From Dichetophora obliterata (taxonomy: Eukaryota > Arthropoda > Insecta > Diptera > Sciomyzidae), in NCBI GenBank assembly GCA_963920525.1, contig OY986437.1, forward strand, positions 98,071,462 through 98,135,461: a DNA stretch of 64,000 bases, read 5' to 3'. Of this stretch, positions 1 to 11,268 are shown piece by piece. The position numbers were made by a program, and so were the translations under genes. The stretch's first letter is position 1. Every line of letters begins with the position of its first letter. Under the pieces are notes generated by a model, which was not told where the DNA came from, did not search any database, and saw nothing but the letters and a program-made list of their open reading frames with translations.

Positions 1-93
<93 letters not shown>
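1..93. repeat. (AAT)n microsatellite
   Basis: About 31 uninterrupted ATA/AAT triplets run from the window edge, so the true length is unknown. Such tracts often form the 3' tail of CR1- or I-type LINEs in insects (compare 13871-13905), but no LINE sequence is visible beside this one. Confidence 0.97.
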
Positions 94-126
94 TAATAGC
101 AAAAAAATATTTCAAAATATACACTT

Positions 127-389
127 ACAGCCCTATTCTGGCAAATTAACAAATTGTTAACCAGTATTTTGAATATTTCTATGTGTTTGTTGTAATTTTT
201 TTATTTCAAAACAAAATTTGAAGCTCGAAAATAAAAATTTGATAAAAATTGTCAACTGCTTTTCAGTTATTGACAATTTCATCAACAAATTTTGATTTTT
301 GAGCTTTAAATTTTGTTTTGAAAACTACAAACACATAGAAATATTCAAATACTGGTTAAAAATTTGTTAATTTGCCAGAATAGGGCTGT
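127..389. repeat. Palindromic MITE-like inverted repeat
   Basis: The left end ACAGCCCTATTCTGGCAAAT recurs inverted at the right end (ATTTGCCAGAATAGGGCTGT is the complement). The inversion continues inward through GTTAACCAGTATTT, TTGAATATTTCTATGTGTTTG and AAATTTGAAGCTC, giving arms of about 115 bp around a centre near 262. Arms are imperfect (small indels), so it is not brand new. There is no coding capacity. TA flanks the left end, but the right flank is TT, so a mariner-type TA duplication is only possible. Confidence 0.85.
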
Positions 390-408
390 TAATTAACTAC
401 TCCACCAA

Positions 409-815
409 TTTAAGAAAACTTTCACAACAACGAAGAATGGCGATAACATTTTCTATAGTAAAATTTACCGTAGAGCCTGAATATTATAATGATTTGTTTT
501 TGATTGGTCCCAATTTTCTATGTAAATGGCAAAAATCAAAAACATCCTCTTTAAAGAACAATGCTTTACTTAAATGCTTGTAAAACCGTTATTTTCTGCC
601 AATGAATTCTCAAATTTTGTTTCATTACAGAAGAGAGTCAGACAAAAATTTTAAAGTACAAGTGTTATTGTAGTTGTTTGTAGTTAAAAAATTATTTTTT
701 TTTTGTTTTTTTAACTAATTTAAATTTTCAAGCCATATATCTCAAAATTATTTTATGGTTGACAAAAAGTTAGGCCTCTTCTCTGATGGAAAATTTCTTT
801 ATAACATTTTTAATC
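409..815 (+). repeat. Left arm of a diverged long inverted repeat
   Basis: Segments such as AGAATGGCGATAACATTTTCT, GAGAGTCAGACAAAAATT and GCCATATATCTCAAAATTA reappear in reverse complement at 2520-2893. Identity is partial with many indels, suggesting an old inverted duplication or the two arms of a foldback element. No coding sequence is recognisable. Confidence 0.7.
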
Positions 816-824
816 ATATATATG

Positions 825-2070
825 CCCAGTAGCGGATGGAATATATTCCGGATATATGAAGCATCAATTACCTTGTAATGACCACTACTTCCGACTATAT
901 TACCTTACTATGCATAAAAGGCCTTACATTTAACATTGAATGAGATAGGAGGTAAGTGATCGCCTCCCTTCAGTATTACGTAGAAGTTATGGAGTAACAT
1001 ACTACTTGTATTAAGTTATTCAAATGTACTCTTTGGGAGCAACTATGGAATGAATTACTAGTAACAGCATTTAGCAATGAGAAAGAAAAAACCAGTTCTG
1101 CAAGGCACTACAAGTAATGAATTCAGAAATTTGTTCTATTTTTCAGTTAATAATAAATTGCTTTATTATGAAAAAATAGCCACGTAACAAGTTTAAAGCA
1201 TTTGATTCTTAGCACATTACAAGTAATGAATTATTTGAGCACTTCTTGGTATTGCAGAAAGCAGGCAATCACTTTATTTGTATCTCGTTGAAAGAAAAGT
1301 GTAAAGGCGGAATAACTGACTGCATTCAGCAAGTTCTATAAGTATTTTATTGTAAGTTTTTGAGCTTTATCCCTCTCCACACTCAATGAGAGAGTAACAA
1401 AAAATTTCTACATGCTCTTTGATTGGACTAGAATAATTTAAATTTTGCAGAAAACTTTCTGAAGGTGATATGTAAATTCCGCTTAAGACATTTTAAATTG
1501 GAATTTCATTTATTTATGTTTGTAAATGTTTGCTTATAAATATGTATGTTACATATGTTATACTAATACAAATGATTTTTTTTTTTATATAAAAATGTTT
1601 AATTTAATTTGTTGCTTTCAGGGTTTTTCCAACTCCATGGACTGGCGCTTAGCTTTGTTTGTGATGCAAACTTTTTTGAAATGTGCGTTTTTGAACAACT
1701 TAAATGAATGACGTACCTCTTTAATGAAACGCCCTTCACCATATCCTTCCCTCTTACTGGCTTCTAAAGTAAATATAAAGAATAAGCTTATTTATAAAGA
1801 AGCATATTTTGAAGAGTACAAAGAGTAAGGCGCTCTTTTTTATTCTTTCAATAATACTTTTTCTTTTCATCACGACAATTTGATTTGATTTGATATTTGC
1901 AAAATCACTGCATTACTTTTCCTTGTATGCTACATTACAGGTAATGAGGTATGAGTTAATTACTTCTGCTATATGCAGACGCATTACTTTTTGAAAAAAG
2001 TAATGCTTCCTTACCTGGTAATTTATTCTGTATTAGTTTTATGGTAGCCACTGGCAAATCCGCTGCTGGG
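825..2070. mobile_element. hAT-like non-autonomous element between inverted arms
   Basis: Short inverted termini CCCAGTAGCGGAT (from 825) and ATCCGCTGCTGGG (to 2070) bracket about 1.25 kb. The interior is rich in repeated GTAATG/CATTAC/ATTACTT motifs, as in the element at 54658-55902, which has nearly the same length. A 61-codon frame at 1526-1711 is preceded by a good splice-acceptor-like TTGCTTTCAG at about 1620, but shows no recognised domain. I see no clear 8-bp target duplication, so the assignment rests on the termini and motif content. Confidence 0.45.
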
Positions 2071-2519
2071 TGTCTATAGGAACGTCATAATTTACAAAAT
2101 TATAGCGTTTTTTAGCCGCAGCAAATAAATAATATGCATACATGTCTTTTTAATTATTATAAATAATTTTTAAGAGTGTCTTTCGATTTGCATAAAAAAA
2201 TCTGACTCCCAATTTCAGTACCAAAATTAAATAATATGTAAAAAATTCAGTCGATTGGTATATTTTCCTTGGTCTGAACCAATTTTAGCGTCGCCCGATT
2301 TGCATTTTTGTGCATATTTGAGTAAGTTTTGCACTGGAGACAAACTATTTGTTTAAAACAAAATTTAAAACAAAAATTTAGCTTAGCAATCAATTCTTTG
2401 TATATAAAAGCATAGAACTGCATTTTCATCCCATTTGAGCAATACTCTAACGACATTTGACGGTTTTTTTCAAAAAGAATCTACTTGTGCATGTATACGC
2501 TTGAAATTTTTTTAATCAA

Positions 2520-2893
2520 ATTATTTATCAGATAGGAAGGCTTACTTTTTGTCACCCATAAAATAATTTTGAGATATATGGCTTGAAATCTGTTTAAAAA
2601 AAAACTAAAAAAATAATATGTTTTAACTACATTCGATCGTAACAGCCACATCACCGACACTATTGTAATGTTTTATACCTTTGCAATTTTTGTCTGACTC
2701 TCCTCTATAATGTACAAAAAGTTGACAATTCATTGGCAGGAAATTAAAGTATTTACAAGCATTTATGCAAGTTTTGTTCTGAAAAGTGTATTTTGCTATT
2801 TGCATGGGATAAAAAATCATTATAATATTCTACGAAGAATTGTACTCTAGAAAATGTTATTGCCATTCGTTGTGGAAAACTTTGTTCAGTAGT
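2520..2893 (-). repeat. Right arm of the diverged long inverted repeat
   Basis: This is the reverse-complement counterpart of 409-815. The clearest shared blocks are CTTTTTGTCACCCATAAAAT, TTTTTGTCTGACTCTC and AGAAAATGTTATTGCCATTC. The interval 2071-2519 between it and the hAT-like element has no partner on the left side. Confidence 0.7.
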
Positions 2894-3963
2894 TTTATTT
2901 AAAATATTTCTCGAGTAGGGATTATGACTGATAACTTGCAAATATCGATAGTTCAATTTGAACGCAATTTCTAAAATTTGATATGTATAAAACTATGTAT
3001 ATGTATGTTGATAAAATCTGTCAATATTTTGTTCTTATTTATATGGGCTCAACGCACTGTGCATCGTAGAAGATGTGCTTAATGCCTGAGCATACGCTTT
3101 GAATATTTTGTTCTTAATTTTTTTCTTTTCTTTCGGCTTACTACTTGTTTTGTGTGTTTCACTTTAAAGTCTATAACTGTTTGCAAGAATTTCTGCGGGT
3201 CGGCCTTGTTTTTATTTTTCTTGTCTGGGAGTGTGCGATTTCTCAACACTTAGTATCAATTTCCTGCTTTGCCCCGCAGCAGGTAACGCTGCTGCGCCGC
3301 TTCACTACAGTCAAACAGAGCCCCAATTTTATCAACACATTCAAAAACATACCCGCAAACTGGTGATGTGTGCAGCAACTATGGTTAAGAGTTGTCATCT
3401 TAGAAGCAATAGCAACATTTGTTTGTTTGGATGAGTTTCACGCTATATATCCTGATTTTATTTTCCTTTTTTTATCATTTATTATTAAAGTAAGTGTTCA
3501 TAACATTGTTGGCAAGGACAGAAAATTTTTTATGGTATTTTTTTATTTATAATATCCTTAGAACTCATTTGAAAGGTGTCTGTTTATTTGTTTGGATGTT
3601 AAAATTGCCATTTAGCTGGAAGTAATAAAAACATTAATCAACAAGATTAAAGTGCCGAGATAAACTTTTTCTATAAAATTATAGTCTATCCCTTACACAG
3701 ATTAAAGTAAATATGCTTTTGGCAGGAAGCATTTTCTTGCGGTTTAAATCAATGAATTGCTAAAATAAAATCAGCATTGCTATAAGTAAATTTAAGGACG
3801 AAAAAATATGCCTCCCTTCATTTAAATTTTTTTTCAAAAAAAGGATAAAGTTGGCTGTATCCTCTACACACCAGTCAATAATAAGACGTGACAACGTATC
3901 TTTATGCCAATCCCCGCCCTAATGTTTTGAGAAATCCTTAAAGAGTATTTATTCAAAAAAATT
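2894..3963. other. Unassigned interval with one GC-rich island
   Basis: Mostly AT-rich sequence with no recognised gene or repeat. The stretch 3264-3410 is noticeably GC-richer than its surroundings. It has a pyrimidine-rich acceptor-like site ending GCCCCGCAG at about 3279, and two overlapping forward frames are open. I recognise no protein, so it is not called as an exon. Confidence 0.4.
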
Positions 3964-4290
3964 TGTCCTTGTTCTTGTAAAAATTATTCCTTCAATCATT
4001 GTTCTAATCTGTGTCCAAATCCTTGTCTTATTCCTTGTTCCAATTTTGGTCCTATTATTTGAACTAGTTCTTAACCTATTTCTTGTACTAATCTTTTGCT
4101 ATTTCTTGTCCTGATCCTTGCCATTATATATGTCCTTATCCTTGTCCTAATTCTTGTTATAATCCTTATCCTAATCCTTGTTTCAAAACTTGTTGTAATC
4201 CTTGTTTTAGTCTTTGTTTAAAACCTTGTCCGAATCCTTGTCCTTATGGTCGTTTAAAAATATTCCTTGTTCTTATCGTCAATCAAATCC
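3964..4290. repeat. Degenerate tandem repeat of a TCCTTGTCCTAA-like unit
   Basis: Variants of a roughly 12-base unit (TCCTTGTCCTAA, TCCTTGTTCCAA, TCCTTATCCTAA) follow one another for over 300 bp with substitutions and small indels. The result is a pyrimidine-rich plus strand. There is no coding interpretation. Confidence 0.85.
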
Positions 4291-4315
4291 TGTTGTGTTT
4301 TTTTTTTTCTTTTTA

Positions 4316-5095
4316 AAGTTAATCTTCTTTAGCACCGTTGTGATTTGAAACTCAATGAAACGAAAATAGACATTAAAAATTTCTACATATATAAAACAAA
4401 CATAGAAAGGGTTTTTATAGCTGCATGAGAAGTTTAAATAATAATAAAAGACAGAATTATTGTTATAACGATTTTTTTTATAATAATCTGGTAGATTTTA
4501 TGTCATTTATTTTTTAACTATGATTTCCGGCACAGCTCCATAAAAAGTAGTCGAGAAGCAATAAGTCGCACGAACGAGGAGGTCAGTTAACAGGACCACT
4601 TCTGGAAATAAAGTTGTCACCAAATTCATTTTGCAATAAATTGATGGTTAAGCGCGCTGTATAGCAAGTTGCGCCGTCTTGTTGAAACGAAATGTCGTCG
4701 ATGTTTAACTGATTATTTTTTGGAAACAAAAAATCCGTCAGCATGGCTCGATAGCGGTCTCCATTTACCGTAACGGCAACTCCTTCCTCATTTCAAAAGA
4801 AATAAAGACCGATGATGCCGCCAGCGTGTAAACCGCACCAAACAGTCAATTTTAATTGATGCAATGACTGTTAATGGCTTGAGGATTGTCTTCGCTCCAT
4901 AAACGGCAATTTTGCTTATTGACGAAGCCAATAACTTGCTCACTAGGCCGATTATGTTGACTGTAAAATGGACGAAGTGCTCTATGAACTTCGTGAACAG
5001 ATTTATTTTTTTCAAAGTAAATTTTCGCGTTAAACGATTCATGATGAATTGCCAAACCTTACTGAATAGAAATGTCAACTCAGTTTGACATTCTC
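4316..5095 (-). pseudogene. Tc1/mariner (IS630-like) transposase relic
   Basis: Read on the minus strand from about 5060, the frame gives FVNKQNCRLWSEDNPQ, then after a frame change KLTVWCGLHAGGIIGLYFF and VTVNGDRYRAMLTDF, then ISFQQDGATCYTARLTIN and, past a stop, PPRSCDLLLLDYFLW. This is the catalytic DDE region of a mariner-superfamily DNA transposase: an Asp sits in the QQDGATC block and another in the CDL block. The N-terminal DNA-binding half is missing, and there are stops and frameshifts. The strip 4320-4362 (TTCTTTAGCACCGTTGT and beyond) matches 13112-13150, so it is probably this family's terminal repeat. The exact superfamily branch is not assigned. Confidence 0.85.
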
Positions 5096-5099
5096 AACT

Positions 5100-7560
5100 G
5101 TCAAATCATAGAGTTGCGTTTGTATCCGTCCGTCCGTCCGTACCAGTCATATTCTCACCAGTCATATTTCAATTAAACATATTTATTGTGTTGTTTTGTT
5201 TTATAATGTACCGCGACTTATGATATATGTTTCGTCGCGTTTTTTTTTTTTATTGATTTAAATGTCCAAAAAGTTTTAAAGATAAGTGTTAAATGTTGTG
5301 ATAAAATAAACAGAATAAATATTGAAGAACAAATAAAAAACAAACAAACAAGTTTAGAACTAAGAATCAATAAATAACAAAAACTAAAATTATCATCAAA
5401 AACAAACCATCACTAAGTACAGCAAAAGCGGTTTTGAAGATAGCTGCCAGCTGCAGCATCAACATCACTGGACAGCATCGATGGTTTTTTTTTTGCTGAC
5501 CACGCGAGGGGCTTTTCTATACTACTCGCTGAGTAAGTGTTTGTTGTTGTAGTTACGTCTGTAAGTAAGGTTGCACAGTGGGCTGAATTGTGCTAAGGCA
5601 AAGGTTGTGACGGCTTAGGTGTAAAAGATTTTTTTTTTAAATTTTCATTCCGAACTTAAGGTTTTAGTATATGATTTCAACTAACGCAACCCACAGGCCC
5701 GATTTTTTACCACCTTTATTGTTATAGTAGTTATTTTAAATCTCCTAAATCACATCTCTAACAAAACAGGAGTTGTCAAAATGTTCTATCTACTCACCTA
5801 TACATCATTGTTCCAGAGTATAAAATATTCACATATATGTAGCTACACCGTATATTAAAAAAAAACATACTAAAAAAGTGCATACACAAAAATTGCATAT
5901 GATTTTGGGACCGAAAAATTAGCTTGCCAAGGTGTATTGTCAAAGAAAATCTAACGCTTTCTTTCACTCCTCGCAGAATCGTCAAACCAGCAAGTTGTGC
6001 CAATTTTTGTTCAGCCTAAGAATAGTGCAAATTTAATTAAACCAAAAACGTGATTGCTTAGCATCCAAATTAAATCCATTTTTATCGGTTAATTTGTAAA
6101 ACAAATATTGAAATCATTGCCAAACAATAAAACAATCACGTTTCGTTTACTCTAAAAAACTATTATTTTTTAATTATAATAAATGTAACCAATAAAAAAA
6201 AGCACTCAATAAAAAACTATGATTTGGTCTTAAAATTTGCAAACTTTTCTTTTAAAACAGGTAAAAAAAAATTAAATAAATTAGTTTAAAACTATATAAA
6301 ATTTAATTAGTTTAAAACTATAAAATACTAGTGCCTTGGTACCAATAATTTTGTCGGCACTCGGCTTTTCAATAGTACCCGATTATTTAATTAAAATAAA
6401 AGTCCCCGAAAGGTACTTAAATAATTGAAGCACTGAAACAAAAAGCTAATTTTTAACCTATCCAATTTCCTAAAGGGGACTTAATCATCATCATCATAAG
6501 CCAGACTTAAGCCACTGGGTTAATCTGGGTTAAGCCACTGCTGCGCTAAAATTGCAACAGCAAAACTACGTATCAAGATCTACGTAAAAACTATAACAAT
6601 ATAAACACCCATCTAGTTTATTTATAAAGAGAATAACTCAGTCTAAACTTTTATAAAGGAATGTAAGATAACAAGAAAAAACTATATATAATTTTTGTTA
6701 GAATCTAGCAACTTCATCGATCGCGACAAGCCTGCTGCGTCGAGGGTAAAATCTCTTAAAAAAAAATAAATAATACAAGTAAGTTCTTTCATTTCTTTAT
6801 TTTACATTCATTAACTTAAAAAATTAAACCAAAAACCAACAAATAACGATGAAAAGTAAATTCATATAATTTATATATTTCACATCAAATTACAATTAAT
6901 AATTTAATCTTTTGCATAAATGTAAGCTTTTGTTTCTATATTGTTGTATTTGTAAAAAACTGTAAGCCCAGTTTAATTGTTTGCTACTCAAAAACTCTCC
7001 ACCTAAATTACTCTCATCACTATAAAGACGAATTGTGTAAAACTAGTTTAATCTTTAACAAAACTCATGATTCATTTAAGCTATGCGATGTTGTTGTAAT
7101 GTTTAAAGAACCATTGTTGTATTTGATTATTAGGATGGTTGATCAAAGCCAGTTTAAGCTACAGTAGAAAGAAACCTATAGGGAGAGAGAGAGAGAGAAA
7201 GGGTAAGAAAGAGATAAGATTTTCTTTGTAAGAATATGTTGGTTGTAATTATAAAAACAAATTTATGCTTCGATTAATAAAATAGCATGATGCATTAATC
7301 CATCTTTTGTGTTGAAGTTAACGTTGCCAAGCTAGTTTGGAGTATCAGGGGTTCCCAAACATTTATTTCAATTTTTTTAAGAGTGAACCAAAGGCAGGGT
7401 GGGTATGCAGATCAGGACAACGGATCTACCTAAATCGTTAAGAAGAAGAATATTCCTGGAGTGTCTGTCCGATTAATATGTCCGTTTGCTTTTGTTTAAA
7501 AGTATCTTTTGAAGCACGTATATTTTTTTGTAATGTGGTATTTCGGTGGAACGCAGAAAG
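5100..7560. other. Mostly unassigned AT-rich interval
   Basis: No TE coding sequence was found. 5200-5480 is A-rich with AACAAA-type runs, reminiscent of fly 5' untranslated leaders, and ends in the candidate exon at 5481-5532. A GTCC triplet run lies at about 5128-5142, and a GA-rich run (GAGAGAGAGA) at 7181-7215. The rest (about 5560-7180 and 7220-7560) shows only AT-rich low-information sequence. Confidence 0.5.
5481..5532 (+). CDS. Candidate 5' coding exon of the host gene (weak)
   Basis: An ATG at 5481 opens 17 codons (MVFFLLTTRGAFLYYSL) and one extra base, then meets a consensus splice donor, A|GTAAGT, at 5533. The exon ends in phase 1. That is exactly what the exon at 38410 needs: its open frame begins with two bases of a split codon, which here would make Thr. 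The preceding 280 bp look like a fly 5' leader. Against it: phase agreement has a one-in-three chance, the intron would be 33 kb, the ATG lies beside a ten-T run, and no homology is recognised. Confidence 0.2.
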
Positions 7561-7699
7561 AACCCCACCCCATCCGGCGAGCTAAGTGCCCTACACCCAA
7601 ATCGTGCTTGTTTCTGTTAGTTCCCGAAAACGGTTTCTGAAAGCAATAAAATATTGACCAAAAATTGCATTACAAGGTATAACACTTGCTTCAGTATTT

Positions 7700-10620
7700 T
7701 TGTTACTGCTCATATTGTGCAATGTTCTTCCAGCCGTAATTAATAACCCTATATGCCCATATTTCTTTGATATTTGCATGGTGCGGAAATGTCGGGTAAT
7801 TTTTGCATAAATTTTTGCAATATTTGTAGACTGAATTTGTTCATCCATTGGATGAATCCACTGGATTTTCATATACCTGGGTACCGCTTACTGCCATTGT
7901 TTTCTTTGCATAGGGGCATTGCCATTTTTATACGATCAGATGTAGCGTACCAGTGTGAGAGAAGTCTGTACGAGACCGCTTCAGAGTTTAGCTCAATGTG
8001 AATTAGGTTCAGGCTTCGCTCTCACTTGTTGCATTTCTGTTTTATTTATAGAAGTCCGAATCTAGGGATAGAGCCCACTTTTAACAAACTGGACTCTCTG
8101 ATTCGATTACGAATATTTTGCGGTTGTTTCCTGAGCGTGAGATCATTGTAGCAGGCGATTTTAATGTCCACAACCCGGCTTGGTTAAGTTACTCGGGCCC
8201 ATTGACACCTGTTGGGCAATATGTTGAGCTATTTTCTAAATCGAACCAATTGATTCAACTAGTGAAGGAACCCACTGTTTTCACTCAAAGTGATATGCAT
8301 ATCCATAATATCCTTGACCTTTTTCTGACTTCGCATCATGAAAAATATGATGTGAGTGTCAACGCACCTTTTAGTAACTCGGACCATTGTACCATTTTCG
8401 CTGTTCTTCCTTATTCAAACCCCTGCACTTCTACGCATAAAGCCCCGAAGAGAACTGCATGGTTTTATGGAAAGGCAAATTGGACTGCGTTAAATAATTT
8501 TTATCGCAATTTCAATTCAAAATTATGTTTTGCTGTTGTGAATGTGAATGCCACGGCTGTCATGGAACAACAAATTATTTTATTGGGTATGCGGTCTTTC
8601 ACTCCCAACAAGATGAAAAGCATCAAACCAAAAAATCACTCATGGTTCAACGATACTTGCAGGATTGCAATCAGGTCCAAAGAGGAAGCCTTTCAGAATT
8701 GGCGTTCTAACAAGAATACTGATACTAAAAGATTCCGCATCGAGGCAAGGAATCGCTGTTATGCAATTTTAAAACGCGAAAAGTTTCTGCACGAAGCTCG
8801 CATTCGAGAACAGGTTTTTCTCTGCCTCAAAGGGAGCAAAAATTTTTGGTTAGTTGTTAAAATTTGTTAAAAAGAATCAAATACGTCATCGACTCCAACT
8901 TTTTTAAAATATGACCAAATCTTCACTGACTCGGCTGATAAGGCGAAATTATTGACTAGATTGTTTGCACAAAATTCCACTCTCTCAGATAGCAATCAGC
9001 CACTACCCTTTGTTGAAGGTGGATCTTCTGCAATACAGTAGATATACTTTTGAACGAGAGCAGTTAAAAGGGTCCTTTCAAATCTCAACGTAAACAAAGC
9101 CTCTGGTCCTGACGGCATACGGCAATTGTTCTTAAAATGTGTGCTTCTTCGCTGGCTCGGTATTTCCTACAGAACAGGAGTTTTTCCATCTTGTTGGAAG
9201 GTGGCAAGTGTCGAGCCGGTACCTAAAAAGGGCGATGCCACGAACCCTGCAAACTATCGACCCATTGCGATATGCTCTGCGCTTTCCAAGGTTACGGAGA
9301 GCGTAATAAACTTCAACGTTGTGACAACCAACTGCTCATTGACCATCAATATGGTTTCCGTAGGGCTCGCTCTACTGGTGATCTTATGGCATTCTTAAGC
9401 GAAGAATGTAATAAATGCGTTCAGTTTTCCGGCGAGAGTAGGGTTGTTACTTTGGATAGTTCAAATGCGTTTGACCGAGTGTGTCATAAAGCGGTCGTGT
9501 CAAAACTTGTTGCATAGGGTTTTGGTGGATGGATCGATGGAATTTTGGTCGATGTATCGCGTGTTTTCTCAAGGACAGAACGATTCGGGTAGTGGTTGAC
9601 AGTATTTCGTCAAAGAAGCACGCGATCAAAGGAGGAGTTCCACAGGGTTCAGTCCTATCGCCAACCTTTTTATGGTTTTTATCAACGACCTTCTGTCGTG
9701 AACGCATAACCCAATACATTCGTTTGCGAATGACTGCAGCATTTGTCATTCATATTCATTTAAACAACGCCCAAGCTCTATGGAGATTGAGAGAAACAGG
9801 CAAAATATGAATGACACACTCCTAAATGATCTGCTTAAAATCTCCGAGTGGGGTCTTGCTAAAAGAGTAGAGTTCAATGCAAGCAAAACTCAGAGCTGCC
9901 TGTTAACCCACAAGCGTATGGATTGCCCCTCAGCTCCTCTCATTATGAATGGTGAGGATCTTGTGGAATCAGCCACTCTTGACATTCTGGTCTTCGTTGA
10001 AATGATCATATTTTCGATGTGTCGAAAGAAGCGGGCTTATTGATATTTCACTTCAGCTAATCTTCGCATGATCTACACCTCATATATAAGGCCTAAAATA
10101 GAGTACAATTCGCACATTTGTTCAGGGGCTTCAAGATCTTATTTGGAGCTTCTGGATCGAATTCAACGTCGTGCGATATATCTGATAGGGGATGAAAGTG
10201 TTTCATCCCCTCTCAACTCTCTTGGGCATCACCGTAATGTTGGTTGCCTAAGCCTTCTGTATTGGTATTATCATGGGAAGTGTTCAAGGGAGATACATGG
10301 CCTGACGCCACCAGCTCGTGTGTTTCCCAGGTTCACTCGGGCAGCTGTCCAAATCCACCTCTTTACTATTGCCTCGATTTCCAATAGAACCTTGCACATT
10401 ACCTAGATAATTCGTTTTTTATATGCACGGTAAACGTCCTGCAGGCGTGTTTCCTGGCATTTTTGAGCTGTGCAAATTCTCTTCTTCTGAAAAAATCTTC
10501 TTCGACCATTTATCCACCCTCCAACTAACTATCACTCATCTTCCGAATCAAAAAAATCCTTACACATTTATAGGGGCATCCAATGAGCGTTGGTTCAGTT
10601 TAAAAAAAAGACATTTTTAA
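7700..10620 (+). pseudogene. Decayed LINE with APE endonuclease and reverse transcriptase
   Basis: Endonuclease pieces come first: GIAIFIRSDVAYQCERSLYE near 7910, then VAGDFNVHNPAWLSYSG near 8150 and SNSDHCTIFAVLP near 8370, including the conserved SDH. Reverse-transcriptase blocks follow in shifting frames: NKASGPDGI (9095), NPANYRPIAICSALSKV (9250), HQYGFRRARSTGDL (9345), LDSSNAFDRVCHKAV (9450) and GGVPQGSVLSPTF (9630). The RT catalytic YADD is not recoverable. C-terminal blocks HHRNVGCLSLLYWYYHGKC and PAGVFPGIFELCKF close it near 10500. At least six frame changes and several stops make it a dead copy. It is a non-LTR element of the I/Jockey/CR1 supergroup; I do not assign the clade. Confidence 0.88.
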
Positions 10621-10774
10621 TTAATGCAGTAGCTGTTGAACTGTTAGATTTAGTGCACCTTGGACAAATGAAGTGTCAACTTTTGGTAAGTTTGCCACTA
10701 GATGGCGCCAAATACATCACGTTTGTGGCCTCCCTGGTGCGGTGATGCTAAAACAACTGATTGCTTCTATCGTT

Positions 10775-11044
10775 TTATTATACATACATATTAATACACA
10801 TACATTTTTTGGCTTCTAGCGCGTTCCTTTGAATTAAATCTTTACGCAACAATTAATTTCATTTATTCCATACTATTTATTTCGCTTCATTATAATATTA
10901 TTTAAAATAATAAAAGTCTGTTTGTTCAATTACACATACGAAAGGCATTTTGATTCTGACGTGATGAAATAATAGTGGAGCGCCTCTAGTTCACGTCGTC
11001 TCTACTTACTAGACACGGAACATATACGCAAGGTATACGCCACA
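10775..11044 (+). repeat. Left LTR of the 10.8-kb element
   Basis: 270 bp starting TTATTATACATACAT and ending GGTATACGCCACA, repeated at 12797-13069. The limits were set from the CGTT duplication and the repeat ends. The outermost bases are not the usual TG, so the start could be off by a few bases. Confidence 0.9.
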
Positions 11045-11047
11045 AAC

Positions 11048-11065
11048 TGGTGACCCCGACGTGAT
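11048..11065 (+). other. Primer binding site, tRNA-Trp type
   Basis: TGGTGACCCCGACGTGAT lies 3 bp after the LTR end. It is complementary to the 3' end of eukaryotic tRNA-Trp including the CCA. This would prime minus-strand DNA synthesis of the element. Confidence 0.85.
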
Positions 11066-11085
11066 CATCACAAAAAGAAAATCAA

Positions 11086-11268
11086 ATGCTTACTAACAGC
11101 GAGACTCAAAACGCATCGAACGACGATGCACATTTCGTCGACGCTTCATCGAGCATACCAGCGGGCAGCGCAAACTTCGAAGGCGGTGCTAGTAGCCAAT
11201 TATGGGCTGCACGTGCAGTAAAATTGCCCCATTTCTGGAAGGACAATTGTTTGCTATGGTTCGCATAG
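11086..11268 (+). pseudogene. Gag N-terminal remnant
   Basis: 60 codons from an ATG 20 bp after the primer site end. The segment AVKLPHFWKDNCLLWFA matches the beginning of CsRn1-type Gag; compare [16 protein letters not shown] in the Gag at 26835. The frame stops exactly where the sequence jumps to RNase H, so the stop marks the internal deletion junction (about 11268). Confidence 0.8.

Noticed and set aside
1526..1711. 61-codon ORF preceded by TTGCTTTCAG as a host exon
   Set aside because: It sits inside a hAT-like element between inverted repeats, has no recognised protein and no downstream partner.
4788..5078. 96-codon minus-strand ORF taken as a protein
   Set aside because: It is in the wrong frame of the mariner-family relic; the recognisable transposase peptide is in the neighbouring frame.
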